Assembly: GCA_002281735.1 (NCBI GenBank)
Contig: NCGK01000020.1
Location: 1-37,987, forward strand
From: Gammaproteobacteria bacterium 28-57-27
Lineage (GTDB): Bacteria > Pseudomonadota > Gammaproteobacteria > Halothiobacillales > Halothiobacillaceae
Direction: 5' to 3'
DNA length: 37,987 nucleotides
In this document: in pieces, positions 22,242-30,600 of the stretch
Layout: each line of letters opens with the position of its first letter
How positions within the stretch are numbered: the first letter of the stretch is position 1
Position numbers and translations under genes: made by a program
Notes under the pieces: generated by a model
What the model was told of the DNA's origin: nothing
Seen by the model: only the letters and a program-made list of their open reading frames with translations
The model's database searches: none

Positions 22242-22991
22242 AACAATTTCTTCGGATATAAGCTCATAGTCACTATGGCCTTTTTTTATCTGATAAAAAC
22301 TATTGCAACCAGAGTACGTTCTCGCAAGCTCAGTGATTAACTTAACGTCTGAAGACGATGACCTCAAGCCAAAATATACTCTACGTAATGAATATTTCGG
22401 GAGATTAATGATTCCACTCTGCCTTAGAACGAGTCTGCCTTCTTTTTCATACTGCCATGAAGGGCTTTTTGTTAAAAGATACTTGCGCAGCAAAACTTCG
22501 GCGAATTTATCTAGGTCTTGAGGTGCATTCAAAATACACTCTACAAACCCATTGTCTTGATATTCAACGCTATTGCAAACAACCAAGCCATTATCTCGGT
22601 CTTCTCCCATAAGATTTTCAGTAATAAATTCCTTATGAAGAGTATACTCGATGCAAACGCCTCTATGTTCGTCTGCATAATGTGACCACATAAGCGGCTC
22701 AGAAATTATTTCACTGTTTATGAGGGAAAATGAATATACTCCCTTGGTGCTGATTACGTTTTTCCAGTTCTCGATAAATGATTTATTTTCATAGAATGAT
22801 TTGATGAATTTCAGTTTTTCATCTGAAGCTAAAGATATTGCTCGCTCAAAAACTCTTTCTAAGTCTACCTGACAATCAAATGGATCATTTAAGTCAGCTG
22901 GCCTTGGTGCAAATATTGTGCGATGGACAACTGACTCAATTAGCCACTTACTTATTGGTCTAAACTTATAAAAATGGAGAGATTCTGACAT
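22236..22991 (-). CDS. DUF2971 family protein, probable former integron cassette
   Basis: 251 residues with the DUF2971 pattern: an N-terminal HFYKFRPISKWLIESV, then FAPRPADLNDPFDCQ, PLMWSHYADEHRGVCIEYT and LTKSPSWQYEKEGRLVL. The family is found in phage and defence-type accessory regions, with unknown function. The gene is visibly richer in A/T than its neighbours, and it alone uses codons such as ATA and AGA freely, a sign of transfer. Its stop lies in an attC-like core, and it is oriented as a first cassette relative to the integrase fragment at 23098. There is no signal peptide. Family call good, cassette origin inferred. Confidence 0.82.
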   Translation of the reverse strand: MSESLHFYKFRPISKWLIESVVHRTIFAPRPADLNDPFDCQVDLERVFERAISLASDEKLKFIKSFYENKSFIENWKNVISTKGVYSFSLINSEIISEPLMWSHYADEHRGVCIEYTLHKEFITENLMGEDRDNGLVVCNSVEYQDNGFVECILNAPQDLDKFAEVLLRKYLLTKSPSWQYEKEGRLVLRQSGIINLPKYSLRRVYFGLRSSSSDVKLITELARTYSGCNSFYQIKKGHSDYELISEEIVA

Positions 22992-23037
22992 GCCTGTTGC
23001 CCTACGTTAAATAGTCACCATGTGGCGAAATAAAAGA

Positions 23038-23108
23038 TTATTGGACACCTCTGATAATCTCGTTAAGGTCGTAACACACTGGTTCATATAAACCACTTTG
23101 TCCAATAA
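23038..23108. repeat. 71-bp segment bounded by a perfect 10-bp inverted repeat
   Basis: TTATTGGACA (23038-23047) is repeated inverted as TGTCCAATAA (23099-23108), enclosing 51 A/T-rich bases. It lies between the DUF2971 gene and the integrase fragment and abuts the point where integrase similarity begins. It may be a small mobile-element relic that replaced the integrase N terminus and attI region. Confidence 0.55.
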
Positions 23109-23286
23109 GGCCATTCGAACAGGGCAGGCTTATGTCGGCTGGATCAAACGATACATCATTTTCCACGGTAAACGCCATCCACCCGCAATGGGCAACCCGG
23201 AGCTGGGGTTGTTCCTGACTTCGCTGGCGATGCAGCGCAATGTAAGCGCGTCGCCCCAGATGCAGGCGCTGCCGGCGCTGCTTTTT
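23098..23286 (+). pseudogene. intI: Integron integrase (IntI-like) N-terminal fragment
   Basis: The translation reads AIRTGQAYVGWIKRYIIFHG and then RHPPAMG, FLTSLAMQRNVSASP and QALPALLF. It aligns without gaps, from memory, with about residues 33-88 of IntI1 (RTEQAYVHWVRAFIRFHG, RHPATLG, QALAALLFFYG). This is the SAM-like DNA-binding N-terminal domain of tyrosine integrases of the IntI/XerD type. The start and the whole catalytic domain (the R-H-R-Y residues) are missing. Similarity stops about 10 bases before the malQ stop codon on the opposite strand, so a deletion or recombination joined it to malQ. It is not functional. Confidence 0.75.
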
Positions 23287-23296
23287 GGAAGATCCG

Positions 23297-24808
23297 TCAA
23301 CCCGGCAAGCGCCCATACAGCGCAATCGCTTCACGCATTCGTTGCGCACGTTCAAGCGTGCATTGCGTTTCGTCGTACTGCCACGCCCAGTTGCCGATCG
23401 TGGTGCCCGGGGTGTTCATGCGCGCCTCGGTGCCCAGTTCGAGTAGGTCTTGCATGGGGATGATGGCGAGCTGGGCGACGGATTCCAAGGCCACACGAAT
23501 CAAGAGCCAGGGCATCGGTTCGGGCAGGTCTTCGCCACAAAGGTAGTCATGCACATACGCGCACGTGCTTTCGTCCAGGCCTTCCCACCAACCCAGCGTG
23601 GTGTCGTTGTCGTGCGTGCCGGTGTAGACCACGCTGTCCGGAGTGTGGTTGTGCGGCAGGTAGGGATTGTCTGCACCACCATCGAAGGCGAATTGCAGAA
23701 TGCGCATTCCCGGTAGGCCGTGCTTCTGGCGCAGGGCGGTCACTTCTTCGGTGATGATGCCCAGGTCTTCGGCCACTACGGGTAAAGCTCCAAAGGTTTC
23801 ACGCAAGCAGCTGAGCAAGGCTTCGCCCGGTGCCAATACCCACTCACCATCCATCGCGGTTTCACATTCCGCTGGAATCGACCAGTACGCTTCCAGCCCA
23901 CGGAAATGGTCGATGCGGATGATGTCGAACAGTTTGAGCTGGGTGGCGAAGCGCGCTTTCCACCAGGCGAAGCCGTCGGCTTCATGCCGCTCCCAGCGAT
24001 ACAGCGGGTTGCCCCAGCGTTGACCGGTGGCGGAGAAGTAATCCGGCGGGACGCCCGCCACGGTTTCGCATTGGCCTTGCGCATCGACACTGAATAGCTC
24101 CGGTTGTGCCCAAACTTCAGCAGAATCATGCGCCACATAAATCGGCATATCGCCAAACAGCAGCACGCCGTGCGCATGGGCATAAGCACGCAGGGCAAAC
24201 CATTGTTGGAAAAACAGGTACTGCTCAAAATACAACTGTTCGATGCGTGCATGCAGCTCGCCACGCGCCTGCTGCAAAGCCTCTGGCTCTCGTTCACGCA
24301 AGGCTTGCGGCCAATCAAACCAGGCGCGCATTCCCTGCTGCTCGCGCAAGGCCACAAACAGGGCGTAATCCTCCAGCCAGTGCGCTTCCCTGCTCACAAA
24401 GCCGGCCAGATCAGCTTTGGCCTCGGCATCCGCCTGCCGCTCAAAGCCTTGCCATGCGCCCGCAAGGTTTGTGGCATCGGCTGGGCACCATGCCGCCTGC
24501 TCGCCTAGCAAGGCATAGTCAATGAAGCCCGGACTACCCGCATGAGAGGACAAGCATTGATAGGGCGAACCATCGCTATGCGTCGGACCAAGTGGCAGCA
24601 TTTGCCACACACTCACCCCACACGCAGCGAGGTGCTCGACAAAACGGTAGGCTGCGAGACCAAGCGTGCCGCCAACCTGCCCCGCAACCGAAGATGGCAA
24701 TGAACTGGGATGGAGTAAAACACCGGCGCGACGTTGCGCCAAAACCTCTGGTAATTCAATAGACTGCCCAGTTGCAGACGTGGCTGATTCGTTCAAACTA
24801 TGCTTCAA
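23297..24808 (-). CDS. malQ: 4-alpha-glucanotransferase (amylomaltase)
   Basis: GH77 enzyme that transfers alpha-1,4-glucan segments between maltodextrins; cytosolic, 503 residues. Signatures: RRAGVLLHPSSLPS at the N terminus, the nucleophile Asp in IIRIDHFRGLEAYW, the acid/base Glu in VVAEDLGIIT and the third acid in YTGTHDNDTTLGWW. The start is TTG at 24808, overlapping the stop of the GH57 gene (TTGA), with AGGG about eight bases upstream; no suitable ATG exists, so coupled translation is likely. It ends next to the integrase fragment. With the GH57 enzyme it processes glycogen-derived glucans. Confidence 0.95.
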   Translation of the reverse strand: MKHSLNESATSATGQSIELPEVLAQRRAGVLLHPSSLPSSVAGQVGGTLGLAAYRFVEHLAACGVSVWQMLPLGPTHSDGSPYQCLSSHAGSPGFIDYALLGEQAAWCPADATNLAGAWQGFERQADAEAKADLAGFVSREAHWLEDYALFVALREQQGMRAWFDWPQALREREPEALQQARGELHARIEQLYFEQYLFFQQWFALRAYAHAHGVLLFGDMPIYVAHDSAEVWAQPELFSVDAQGQCETVAGVPPDYFSATGQRWGNPLYRWERHEADGFAWWKARFATQLKLFDIIRIDHFRGLEAYWSIPAECETAMDGEWVLAPGEALLSCLRETFGALPVVAEDLGIITEEVTALRQKHGLPGMRILQFAFDGGADNPYLPHNHTPDSVVYTGTHDNDTTLGWWEGLDESTCAYVHDYLCGEDLPEPMPWLLIRVALESVAQLAIIPMQDLLELGTEARMNTPGTTIGNWAWQYDETQCTLERAQRMREAIALYGRLPG

Positions 24809-26562
24809 TTTTGCTGCCCTGTGCGCATGACCCCGCCCGCCTCGGGATTACCTGCACCCACGGCCATAACGGCCGCGAGAGCCGCAGGCGGCTCTTCGCC
24901 GAGCAGCTCATACAATCTAACCAAATGCAGGCGGAACAGGCGCTCAAAATCGCGCACTGCTTCCGCCGAGTTGTAGTCACCAAACCACCAGAACCAATCC
25001 GAGCCTTCGCAGATGCCAAGCTGGAGGAGCACAGCGTGTTCCTGCTCTGAGGTTAAACGCCTGGTTGCCAACACTCTGTCGCACACCTGTTTGGCCGCAA
25101 TCAGATATTCCCAGGCACGGTTTTTGTCTTTCTCGCCAATCCAGGTGGAAAACGTGCCATACACCCAGCTTCCTGCCACCAATTTAGGCAGCGGGGTCGT
25201 TACGGGTTCCTGTTTGAGTAGCTCTTGATAGGTGGTCAAATTCAGGCGCGGATGATTTGCAAGCCGTTTATACAGCGCATCCAAGAAGTAATAACCATTT
25301 TCAGGATAATATTCCCAAGCGTTTTCGCCATCCATAATAATGGAGGCGACATACTTCCCATCGAGGCAGGTATCAGCAATGTGTAGCAAATGGTTAATCA
25401 AATCACCTACCGCATCATCCGCGTGCCAAGTCGAATATTTAAAACCGATCATATCGGACAAGCCATCATCACGGAACACCAAGCGCGGACAACCCTTGTG
25501 TGCATTATTTTTTTCTGGGTCAACAATGTCCAGACAATAAAAGCGGTGCAAACAACGTTTGTATTGCTCATAAATACCGCTTTGTTTCAGGCTATTGTGC
25601 AAAACCTGACTACCTGTTGCCGCCCAGCTAAACCCTGCTTCAGCCAGCAACGGCAGGGTTGCCTCACTCAAGCTACCCTCCGAAGGCCAGCAACCCACCG
25701 GGCTAATGCTAAATACACGTTCGAACACGCGCCGCCCCTCGGCCAAGTGCCAGCGTACACGCTCCTCCCCGCCCGGATACTGCGCCAGCGCGCCATTCTC
25801 CTGGGGCAAAACCACATCCGGCCAAGCTTCGCGTGCAGATGGAATCTCCAACAACAAGGGCATAATCGGATGCGCATAAGGAGTCATGCTCAGCTCAACC
25901 TGACCGCGCAGCGCCAAAGCACGATAGCGTGGAATCAGACCCGTCGTCAGCTCAGCAATCACTTCCAGCAACATCTGACGGTCGTGAACATCAAAGCCAT
26001 GACCTTTATTCATCAGCTTGATAATGCGCACGTCGGTGCGGCGCACGGTTTCCGCCATCCAAGCCAAGTGATACCAAACGCATAAATCAGCAAAAAAGGC
26101 ATGACCAAGATAACGCAGGTGCAGCGGATGCTTGAGAAACTCCCGTGCCATATCCGCCAGATCAGCATAAGCCGGAAAGCGTTTAATCAGACGCTGCTCA
26201 TTCGCACGCAAACAGGACTCAATCAGCTCAATCCGCTCCGCTTCATCCTGTGGCGCACCGTCTGCTGCCAACGCCATCAACAGTGGATCAGGCAACAGAG
26301 CATGACGATTGAGCAAATACGCCTGCAAAGCTTCGGCATAGTTTTCAATCTGCTCCAGCAGCACTGGCACAAAATTGACCACGGCACGCGCTTCGGGATG
26401 TGCCTCGATATGCGCCGCCATATCGACATAATCTTTAATCGCGTGCAGATATGTCCAAGGGCGTTGAAACTGCCCGTTAAACGGATCGCGGTACTCCGGC
26501 TGGTGCATATGCCACATCAGCACAACACTCAGGCGCGAGGCGGGGGCTGCTGTAATACTCAT
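24805..26562 (-). CDS. GH57 alpha-glucan-active enzyme
   Basis: Glycoside hydrolase of family 57, 585 residues; members are alpha-amylases, amylopullulanases, branching enzymes or glucanotransferases. The N terminus has the family motif VVLMWHMHQPEYRDP. The probable nucleophile Glu is in CWPSEGSLSE and the acid/base Asp in IIMDGENAWEYYPENG. The last third contains WVYGTFSTWIGEKDKNRAWE, then EGSDWFWWFGDYNSAE, typical of the alpha-amylase-like clade. There is no signal peptide, so it is cytosolic. It overlaps malQ (TTGA) and is itself overlapped at its ATG by a 19-codon upstream frame. The place next to glgC and malQ suggests glycogen turnover; the exact reaction is not decided by sequence reading. 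Confidence 0.93.
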   Translation of the reverse strand: MSITAAPASRLSVVLMWHMHQPEYRDPFNGQFQRPWTYLHAIKDYVDMAAHIEAHPEARAVVNFVPVLLEQIENYAEALQAYLLNRHALLPDPLLMALAADGAPQDEAERIELIESCLRANEQRLIKRFPAYADLADMAREFLKHPLHLRYLGHAFFADLCVWYHLAWMAETVRRTDVRIIKLMNKGHGFDVHDRQMLLEVIAELTTGLIPRYRALALRGQVELSMTPYAHPIMPLLLEIPSAREAWPDVVLPQENGALAQYPGGEERVRWHLAEGRRVFERVFSISPVGCWPSEGSLSEATLPLLAEAGFSWAATGSQVLHNSLKQSGIYEQYKRCLHRFYCLDIVDPEKNNAHKGCPRLVFRDDGLSDMIGFKYSTWHADDAVGDLINHLLHIADTCLDGKYVASIIMDGENAWEYYPENGYYFLDALYKRLANHPRLNLTTYQELLKQEPVTTPLPKLVAGSWVYGTFSTWIGEKDKNRAWEYLIAAKQVCDRVLATRRLTSEQEHAVLLQLGICEGSDWFWWFGDYNSAEAVRDFERLFRLHLVRLYELLGEEPPAALAAVMAVGAGNPEAGGVMRTGQQN

Positions 26563-26618
26563 CCGGACATCCCCACAATGGTCTTATTAATTCGGAACAA
26601 AGAAGTCTGGATAGCCAT
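26559..26618 (-). CDS. 19-codon upstream frame (possible leader peptide) of the GH57 gene
   Basis: ATG 26618 is preceded at seven bases by a strong AGGGAGA ribosome-binding site and encodes MAIQTSLFRINKTIVGMSG. Its TGA overlaps the ATG of the GH57 gene (ATGA). The GH57 ATG itself has only a weaker GGGG-type site inside this frame, so GH57 translation may depend on translation of the small frame. No amino-acid run typical of attenuation leaders is present. It could also be a chance frame. Confidence 0.4.
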   Translation of the reverse strand: MAIQTSLFRINKTIVGMSG

Positions 26619-26633
26619 TGTTTGATCTCCCTT

Positions 26634-26761
26634 CTGTAGGAGCGGCGCCCCGGAAAAGCGCTGTCGGGAACAGCGCTGGATCGCGAAGTGAACCCGAAAG
26701 GCGCCGGATAGGGAAGCCCGGCACCCACGAGGCCATCGGCTCGGAGACGAGCTTCCTACAG
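26634..26761. repeat. CTGTAGGA...TCCTACAG repeat between glgC and the GH57 gene
   Basis: 128-bp element with ends CTGTAGGA and TCCTACAG. Internal inverse pairs include AGCGCTGT against ACAGCGCT (26665-26683) and several GGCGCC/GCCCGG stretches. It fits a class of repeats common in Gammaproteobacterial intergenic regions. It separates glgC from the GH57-malQ pair and could form a strong RNA fold affecting read-through. Confidence 0.65.
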
Positions 26762-26811
26762 TCTTGGTCTTGTGCAAATAGTCAGACTTTTTCGAGCCCG
26801 GACTATAACTG

Positions 26812-28083
26812 TCAGCGCACATGATGCAGTTGTTGATTGAGCATTTCCGGCGTGACCAGCACCACACCACCTTCACTGACTTCAAAGCGTTGGCGATCTT
26901 GCTCAACATCTTCACCAATCACCATGCCAGCGGGGATTTCACAACCCTTGTCCAACACAGCCTTGCGCACCCGCGCGCCTGCACCAATGTTGACATTCGG
27001 CAGAACCACACTGTCTTGCACCATCGCGCCGTCATTCACCACCACGTTGGAGAACAGCAGCGAATGGCGCACAGTGGCTCCGGAGATAATGCAGCCGCCG
27101 GAGACCATCGAGTCCACCGCCATGCCGCGACGGTCATCATCGTCGAACACAAATTTCGCTGGTGGAAGCTGCTCTTGATGCGTCCAAATCGGCCATTCGT
27201 GGTCATATAAATTCAGATCCGGCGTGACACCAATCAGCTCAAGATTACCCGACCAATACGCATCAATCGTCCCCACATCGCGCCAATAGCTTTGCTTGCC
27301 ACTTTGCACATCGTGGAAGGGATAGGCAAACACGCGATATTTATCAATGACTGACGGAATAATATCTTTACCGAAATCACGCGACGATTTTTTATTATCG
27401 GCATCACGAATCAACTGCTCATACAGAAACTTGGTGTTGAACACATAAATCCCCATCGAGGCCAGCGCGGTACCCGGCTTCCCTGGAATATCATCAGGAT
27501 CTGCAGGCTTCTCGCGGAAACGCAAAACGCGACCACCTTCCTCAATCCCCATCACACCAAAAGCTTTGGCTTCGCTTGTCGGTACCTCAATACAGCCAAT
27601 CGTCATATCGGCTTGTTTTTCCACGTGGTAGGCCAACATCAAGCCGTAATCCATCTTGTAGATATGATCGCCCGCGAGGATCAGCACATACTCCGGGTTG
27701 TGCGAGCGAATGATGTCAATGTTCTGGTAAACCGCGTCCGCCGTCCCTGCATACCAAGAGTTTTCGTCGATGCGCTGTTGCGCAGGCAACAGCTCGATGA
27801 ACTCCCCCATGGCCGGGTTGGAGTTGCTCCAGCCAAGCTGAATATGACGAATCAGGGAGTGCGCCTTGTATTGGGTCAACACGCCGATACGCCGAATACC
27901 CGAGTTCACGCAATTGGAAAGAGGAAAGTCGATGATGCGAAATTTGCCGCCAAACGGTACGCCAGGCTTGGCACGCCAATCGGTCAACTGCTTGAGACGC
28001 GACCCGCGCCCCCCCGCAAGCACCAAAGCCAAAGTGCCGCGAGTAATACGACTAACGAGACGTTGCGGCTGTTCGATCTTCAT
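26812..28083 (-). CDS. glgC: Glucose-1-phosphate adenylyltransferase
   Basis: Makes ADP-glucose from ATP and glucose-1-phosphate, the committed step of bacterial glycogen synthesis. 423 residues. The nucleotide-binding start [22 protein letters not shown] is intact, with [20 protein letters not shown]. The catalytic-site region [13 protein letters not shown] and the glucose-1-phosphate region [13 protein letters not shown] are also present. The C-terminal left-handed beta-helix (from about residue 300, [12 protein letters not shown] and so on) carries allosteric sites. It is transcribed leftward, divergently from glgB over a 124-base gap. The GH57 and malQ genes follow on the same strand after a repeat. 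Confidence 0.97.
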   Translation of the reverse strand: MKIEQPQRLVSRITRGTLALVLAGGRGSRLKQLTDWRAKPGVPFGGKFRIIDFPLSNCVNSGIRRIGVLTQYKAHSLIRHIQLGWSNSNPAMGEFIELLPAQQRIDENSWYAGTADAVYQNIDIIRSHNPEYVLILAGDHIYKMDYGLMLAYHVEKQADMTIGCIEVPTSEAKAFGVMGIEEGGRVLRFREKPADPDDIPGKPGTALASMGIYVFNTKFLYEQLIRDADNKKSSRDFGKDIIPSVIDKYRVFAYPFHDVQSGKQSYWRDVGTIDAYWSGNLELIGVTPDLNLYDHEWPIWTHQEQLPPAKFVFDDDDRRGMAVDSMVSGGCIISGATVRHSLLFSNVVVNDGAMVQDSVVLPNVNIGAGARVRKAVLDKGCEIPAGMVIGEDVEQDRQRFEVSEGGVVLVTPEMLNQQLHHVR

Positions 28084-28125
28084 GACGACGTGTCCTCACA
28101 CAGGTTTGAATCGGGTCTTAAGGCC

Positions 28126-28131
28126 TATACT
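28126..28131 (+). promoter_or_regulatory. Possible -10 box for glgB
   Basis: TATACT lies in the glgC-glgB divergent gap, 76 bases before the glgB ATG. The expected -35 position 17 bases upstream reads GTTTGA, a weak match. The gap must hold the promoters of both directions, but no other clear pair is visible. Confidence 0.25.
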
Positions 28132-28207
28132 ATGCCCGAAGAGTGTTAAAAAACCACTGCAAAAAAGCGTATTTGAATAATGCCGTATTGAATGGCTTAA
28201 TTGAGAC

Positions 28208-30436
28208 ATGACTCGAACCACCATCAGCGCACACGCAGGAATACACGCCATGCACCAAGCTCTTGACCCGTCCATCGAACGCCTGTTTGCAGGCTGCCAT
28301 CACGACCCGTTCAGCCTACTGGGTCGCCACCCCATTGACGGCGGGCGAGTGGTGGTACGTGCATTTTTGCCCTCCGTGCGCGCGGTGCGCCTAGCTCACA
28401 AAAGCTTGGCCCACAACAACGTGACCTTGAGCCTGGTTGACCCACGTGGTCTTTGGCAGATCGAAGCAGATGCCGACACAGTTCCGCAACATTACAGCTT
28501 GGTCTGTAGTGGCGACGACGGGCATGAATTCAGCGTCATCGACCCCTACACATTCCAGCCCCTGCTGGGTGAACTCGACCTGCACCTGTTTGGCGAAGGT
28601 AGTCACTGGTACGCCTACCGTATGTTGGGAGCGCATGCGCAACGCGTGGATGACATTGATGGCGTGCGTTTCGCTGTGTGGGCACCGAGCGCCGAACGGG
28701 TCAGTGTGGTCGGCAACTTCAACCAGTGGGATGGTCGTCGTCACATGATGCGCGTGCGCGGCGGCAGCGGTGTGTGGGAACTCTTTATCCCCGGTCTGTG
28801 CATTGGCGATCTGTACAAATTTGAAGTGCGCAACCGCGACAGCGGCGCGATCATGGTCAAGATCGACCCCTACGCCGCACAGTTTGAAACGCGCCCCGGC
28901 ACCGCATCCATGGTTGCCGCCAACGCCCATCACACATGGAGCGACGGGGACTGGATGCAGCAGCGCGGTGAAGCTGGCTGGTTGCAGCGCCCCATGTCGA
29001 TTTACGAATTGCACCTTGGCTCGTGGAAGCGCGATGCAGAAAATGGCTTCCTGAATTACCGCGAACTGGCGCACCAGCTAGTGGATTATCTTAAGCCGCT
29101 GGGCTTCACCCACATCGAACTTCTACCGATCACCGAGCACCCGCTGGATGACTCTTGGGGCTACCAGACCACCGGTTATTTCGCGCCGACCGCGCGCCAC
29201 GGCACACCGGATGACTTCCGCTATTTCGTCGATCACTGCCACCAGAACGGCATTGGCATTATCCTCGACTGGGCACCCGGTCACTTCCCCAAGGACGACT
29301 GGGCGCTGGCACGCTTTGATGGCAGCGCCCTGTACGAGCACGAGGATCCGCGCCGTGGCGAACATCGCGACTGGGGCACGCTGATTTTCAACTACGACCG
29401 CAATGAAGTGCGTAACTTCCTGCTTGCCTCGGCAGTGCACTGGTTGCAGGAATACCACCTCGACGGCCTGCGCGTGGATGCCGTGGCTTCCATGCTGTAT
29501 CTCGATTACTCACGCGACCCGCATGACTGGCTACCGAATCAATATGGCGGCAAGGAAAACATCGGCGCGATCGACTTCTTGCGCGAACTGAACTGTGTGG
29601 TGCACGACCAGTTCCCTGGCGCAACCGTGATTGCCGAAGAATCCACCGCCTGGCCGGGCGTGACCCGCCCCACCGATCATGGCGGCTTGGGCTTCTCGAT
29701 GAAATGGAACATGGGCTGGATGCACGACATCCTCAGCTACATGAAAAACGAGCCGATTCACCGCCAATACCAGCACAATCAACTCACTTTCGGCCTGCTT
29801 TATGCCTTTACCGAAAACTTCGTCCTGCCCTTCTCGCATGACGAAGTGGTGCACGGCAAAGGCTCGATGCTTGGCAAAATGCCTGGCGACGAGTGGCAGC
29901 GCTTCGCTAACCTGCGCCTGCTGTATGCCATGATGTGGAGCTATCCCGGCAAGAAATTACTGTTCATGGGCGGCGAGTTCGGTCAGGTCGCGGAGTGGAA
30001 ATTCTCTGGACAGCTTGAATGGTGGGTCGCGCAATTCCCGTTCCACGCCGGAATGCAAAGGCTGATTGGCGACCTCAACCGCCTGTATGCGGGGGAAAGC
30101 GCCCTGCATGCACGCGATTTCGATTGGGACGGCTTCCACTGGCTGGATTGCACCGATGCCAGCCGCTCCATCCTCAGCTACATCCGTCAAAACGGCGAAC
30201 ACAACATCATCGTTGCGCTGAATTTCACCCCGGTGGTGCGTGATGGTTATCGCCTTGGCGTGCCCAGTGCCGGAACCTACCGCGTACTGTTAAATTCCGA
30301 TGCCGAAGTCTATGGCGGCAGCAATGTCGGCCTGATCGAAGCGCAATCCGAAAATGTGCCATGGATGGGCATGGAGCACTCCATCGTGCTGACCTTGCCG
30401 CCACTGGGCGCGCTGTATTTGCAACGCATCGACTAA
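28208..30436 (+). CDS. glgB: 1,4-alpha-glucan branching enzyme
   Basis: GH13 enzyme that introduces alpha-1,6 branches into glycogen, 742 residues, the usual length of the form with two N-terminal beta-sandwich modules. The first module is at about residues 15-120 ([11 protein letters not shown]), then CBM48 (about 130-230, [20 protein letters not shown]). Catalytic residues: the nucleophile Asp in [17 protein letters not shown], the acid/base Glu in [11 protein letters not shown] and the third acid in [24 protein letters not shown] is also typical. It is first of the rightward glycogen genes; glgA follows after a 164-base gap occupied by repeats. Confidence 0.97.
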   Translation: MTRTTISAHAGIHAMHQALDPSIERLFAGCHHDPFSLLGRHPIDGGRVVVRAFLPSVRAVRLAHKSLAHNNVTLSLVDPRGLWQIEADADTVPQHYSLVCSGDDGHEFSVIDPYTFQPLLGELDLHLFGEGSHWYAYRMLGAHAQRVDDIDGVRFAVWAPSAERVSVVGNFNQWDGRRHMMRVRGGSGVWELFIPGLCIGDLYKFEVRNRDSGAIMVKIDPYAAQFETRPGTASMVAANAHHTWSDGDWMQQRGEAGWLQRPMSIYELHLGSWKRDAENGFLNYRELAHQLVDYLKPLGFTHIELLPITEHPLDDSWGYQTTGYFAPTARHGTPDDFRYFVDHCHQNGIGIILDWAPGHFPKDDWALARFDGSALYEHEDPRRGEHRDWGTLIFNYDRNEVRNFLLASAVHWLQEYHLDGLRVDAVASMLYLDYSRDPHDWLPNQYGGKENIGAIDFLRELNCVVHDQFPGATVIAEESTAWPGVTRPTDHGGLGFSMKWNMGWMHDILSYMKNEPIHRQYQHNQLTFGLLYAFTENFVLPFSHDEVVHGKGSMLGKMPGDEWQRFANLRLLYAMMWSYPGKKLLFMGGEFGQVAEWKFSGQLEWWVAQFPFHAGMQRLIGDLNRLYAGESALHARDFDWDGFHWLDCTDASRSILSYIRQNGEHNIIVALNFTPVVRDGYRLGVPSAGTYRVLLNSDAEVYGGSNVGLIEAQSENVPWMGMEHSIVLTLPPLGALYLQRID

Positions 30437-30449
30437 AATTTATAGTTTA

Positions 30450-30518
30450 GTAGGGTGGATAAGCGTAGCGCATCCACCGAGGCCATCATGGCGGATGCGC
30501 TGCGCTTATCCACCCTAC
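30450..30518. repeat. GTAGGGTGGATAAGC palindromic repeat
   Basis: Arms of 26 bases, beginning GTAGGGTGGATAAGCGTAGC (30450-30475) and ending TGCGCTTATCCACCCTAC (30493-30518), are inverse complements with one mismatch. The 17-base centre contains a small GCC/GGC hairpin. It lies between glgB and glgA; one arm recurs in degraded form at about 18420-18453. Confidence 0.85.
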
Positions 30519-30533
30519 AAACTTTGTGATGCT

Positions 30534-30570
30534 TTTTCTGGCTCTGTGGCCTCTGTGGCCTCTGTGGCAA
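30534..30570. repeat. CCACAGAG-family right arms before glgA
   Basis: The segment reads CTGGCTCTGTGGCCTCTGTG followed by another GCCTCTGTGGC unit, the right-arm half of the CCACAGAG family with no left arm. It ends about 30 bases before the glgA ATG. Confidence 0.7.
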
Positions 30571-30600
30571 AAATGATTTCACGCCTCCTAGGAAACCCTC

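Noticed and set aside
28136-28150. GAGTGTTAA near glgB as half of a CIRCE site
   Set aside because: The matching TTAGCACTC arm is absent at the required distance, so one imperfect half is not evidence.
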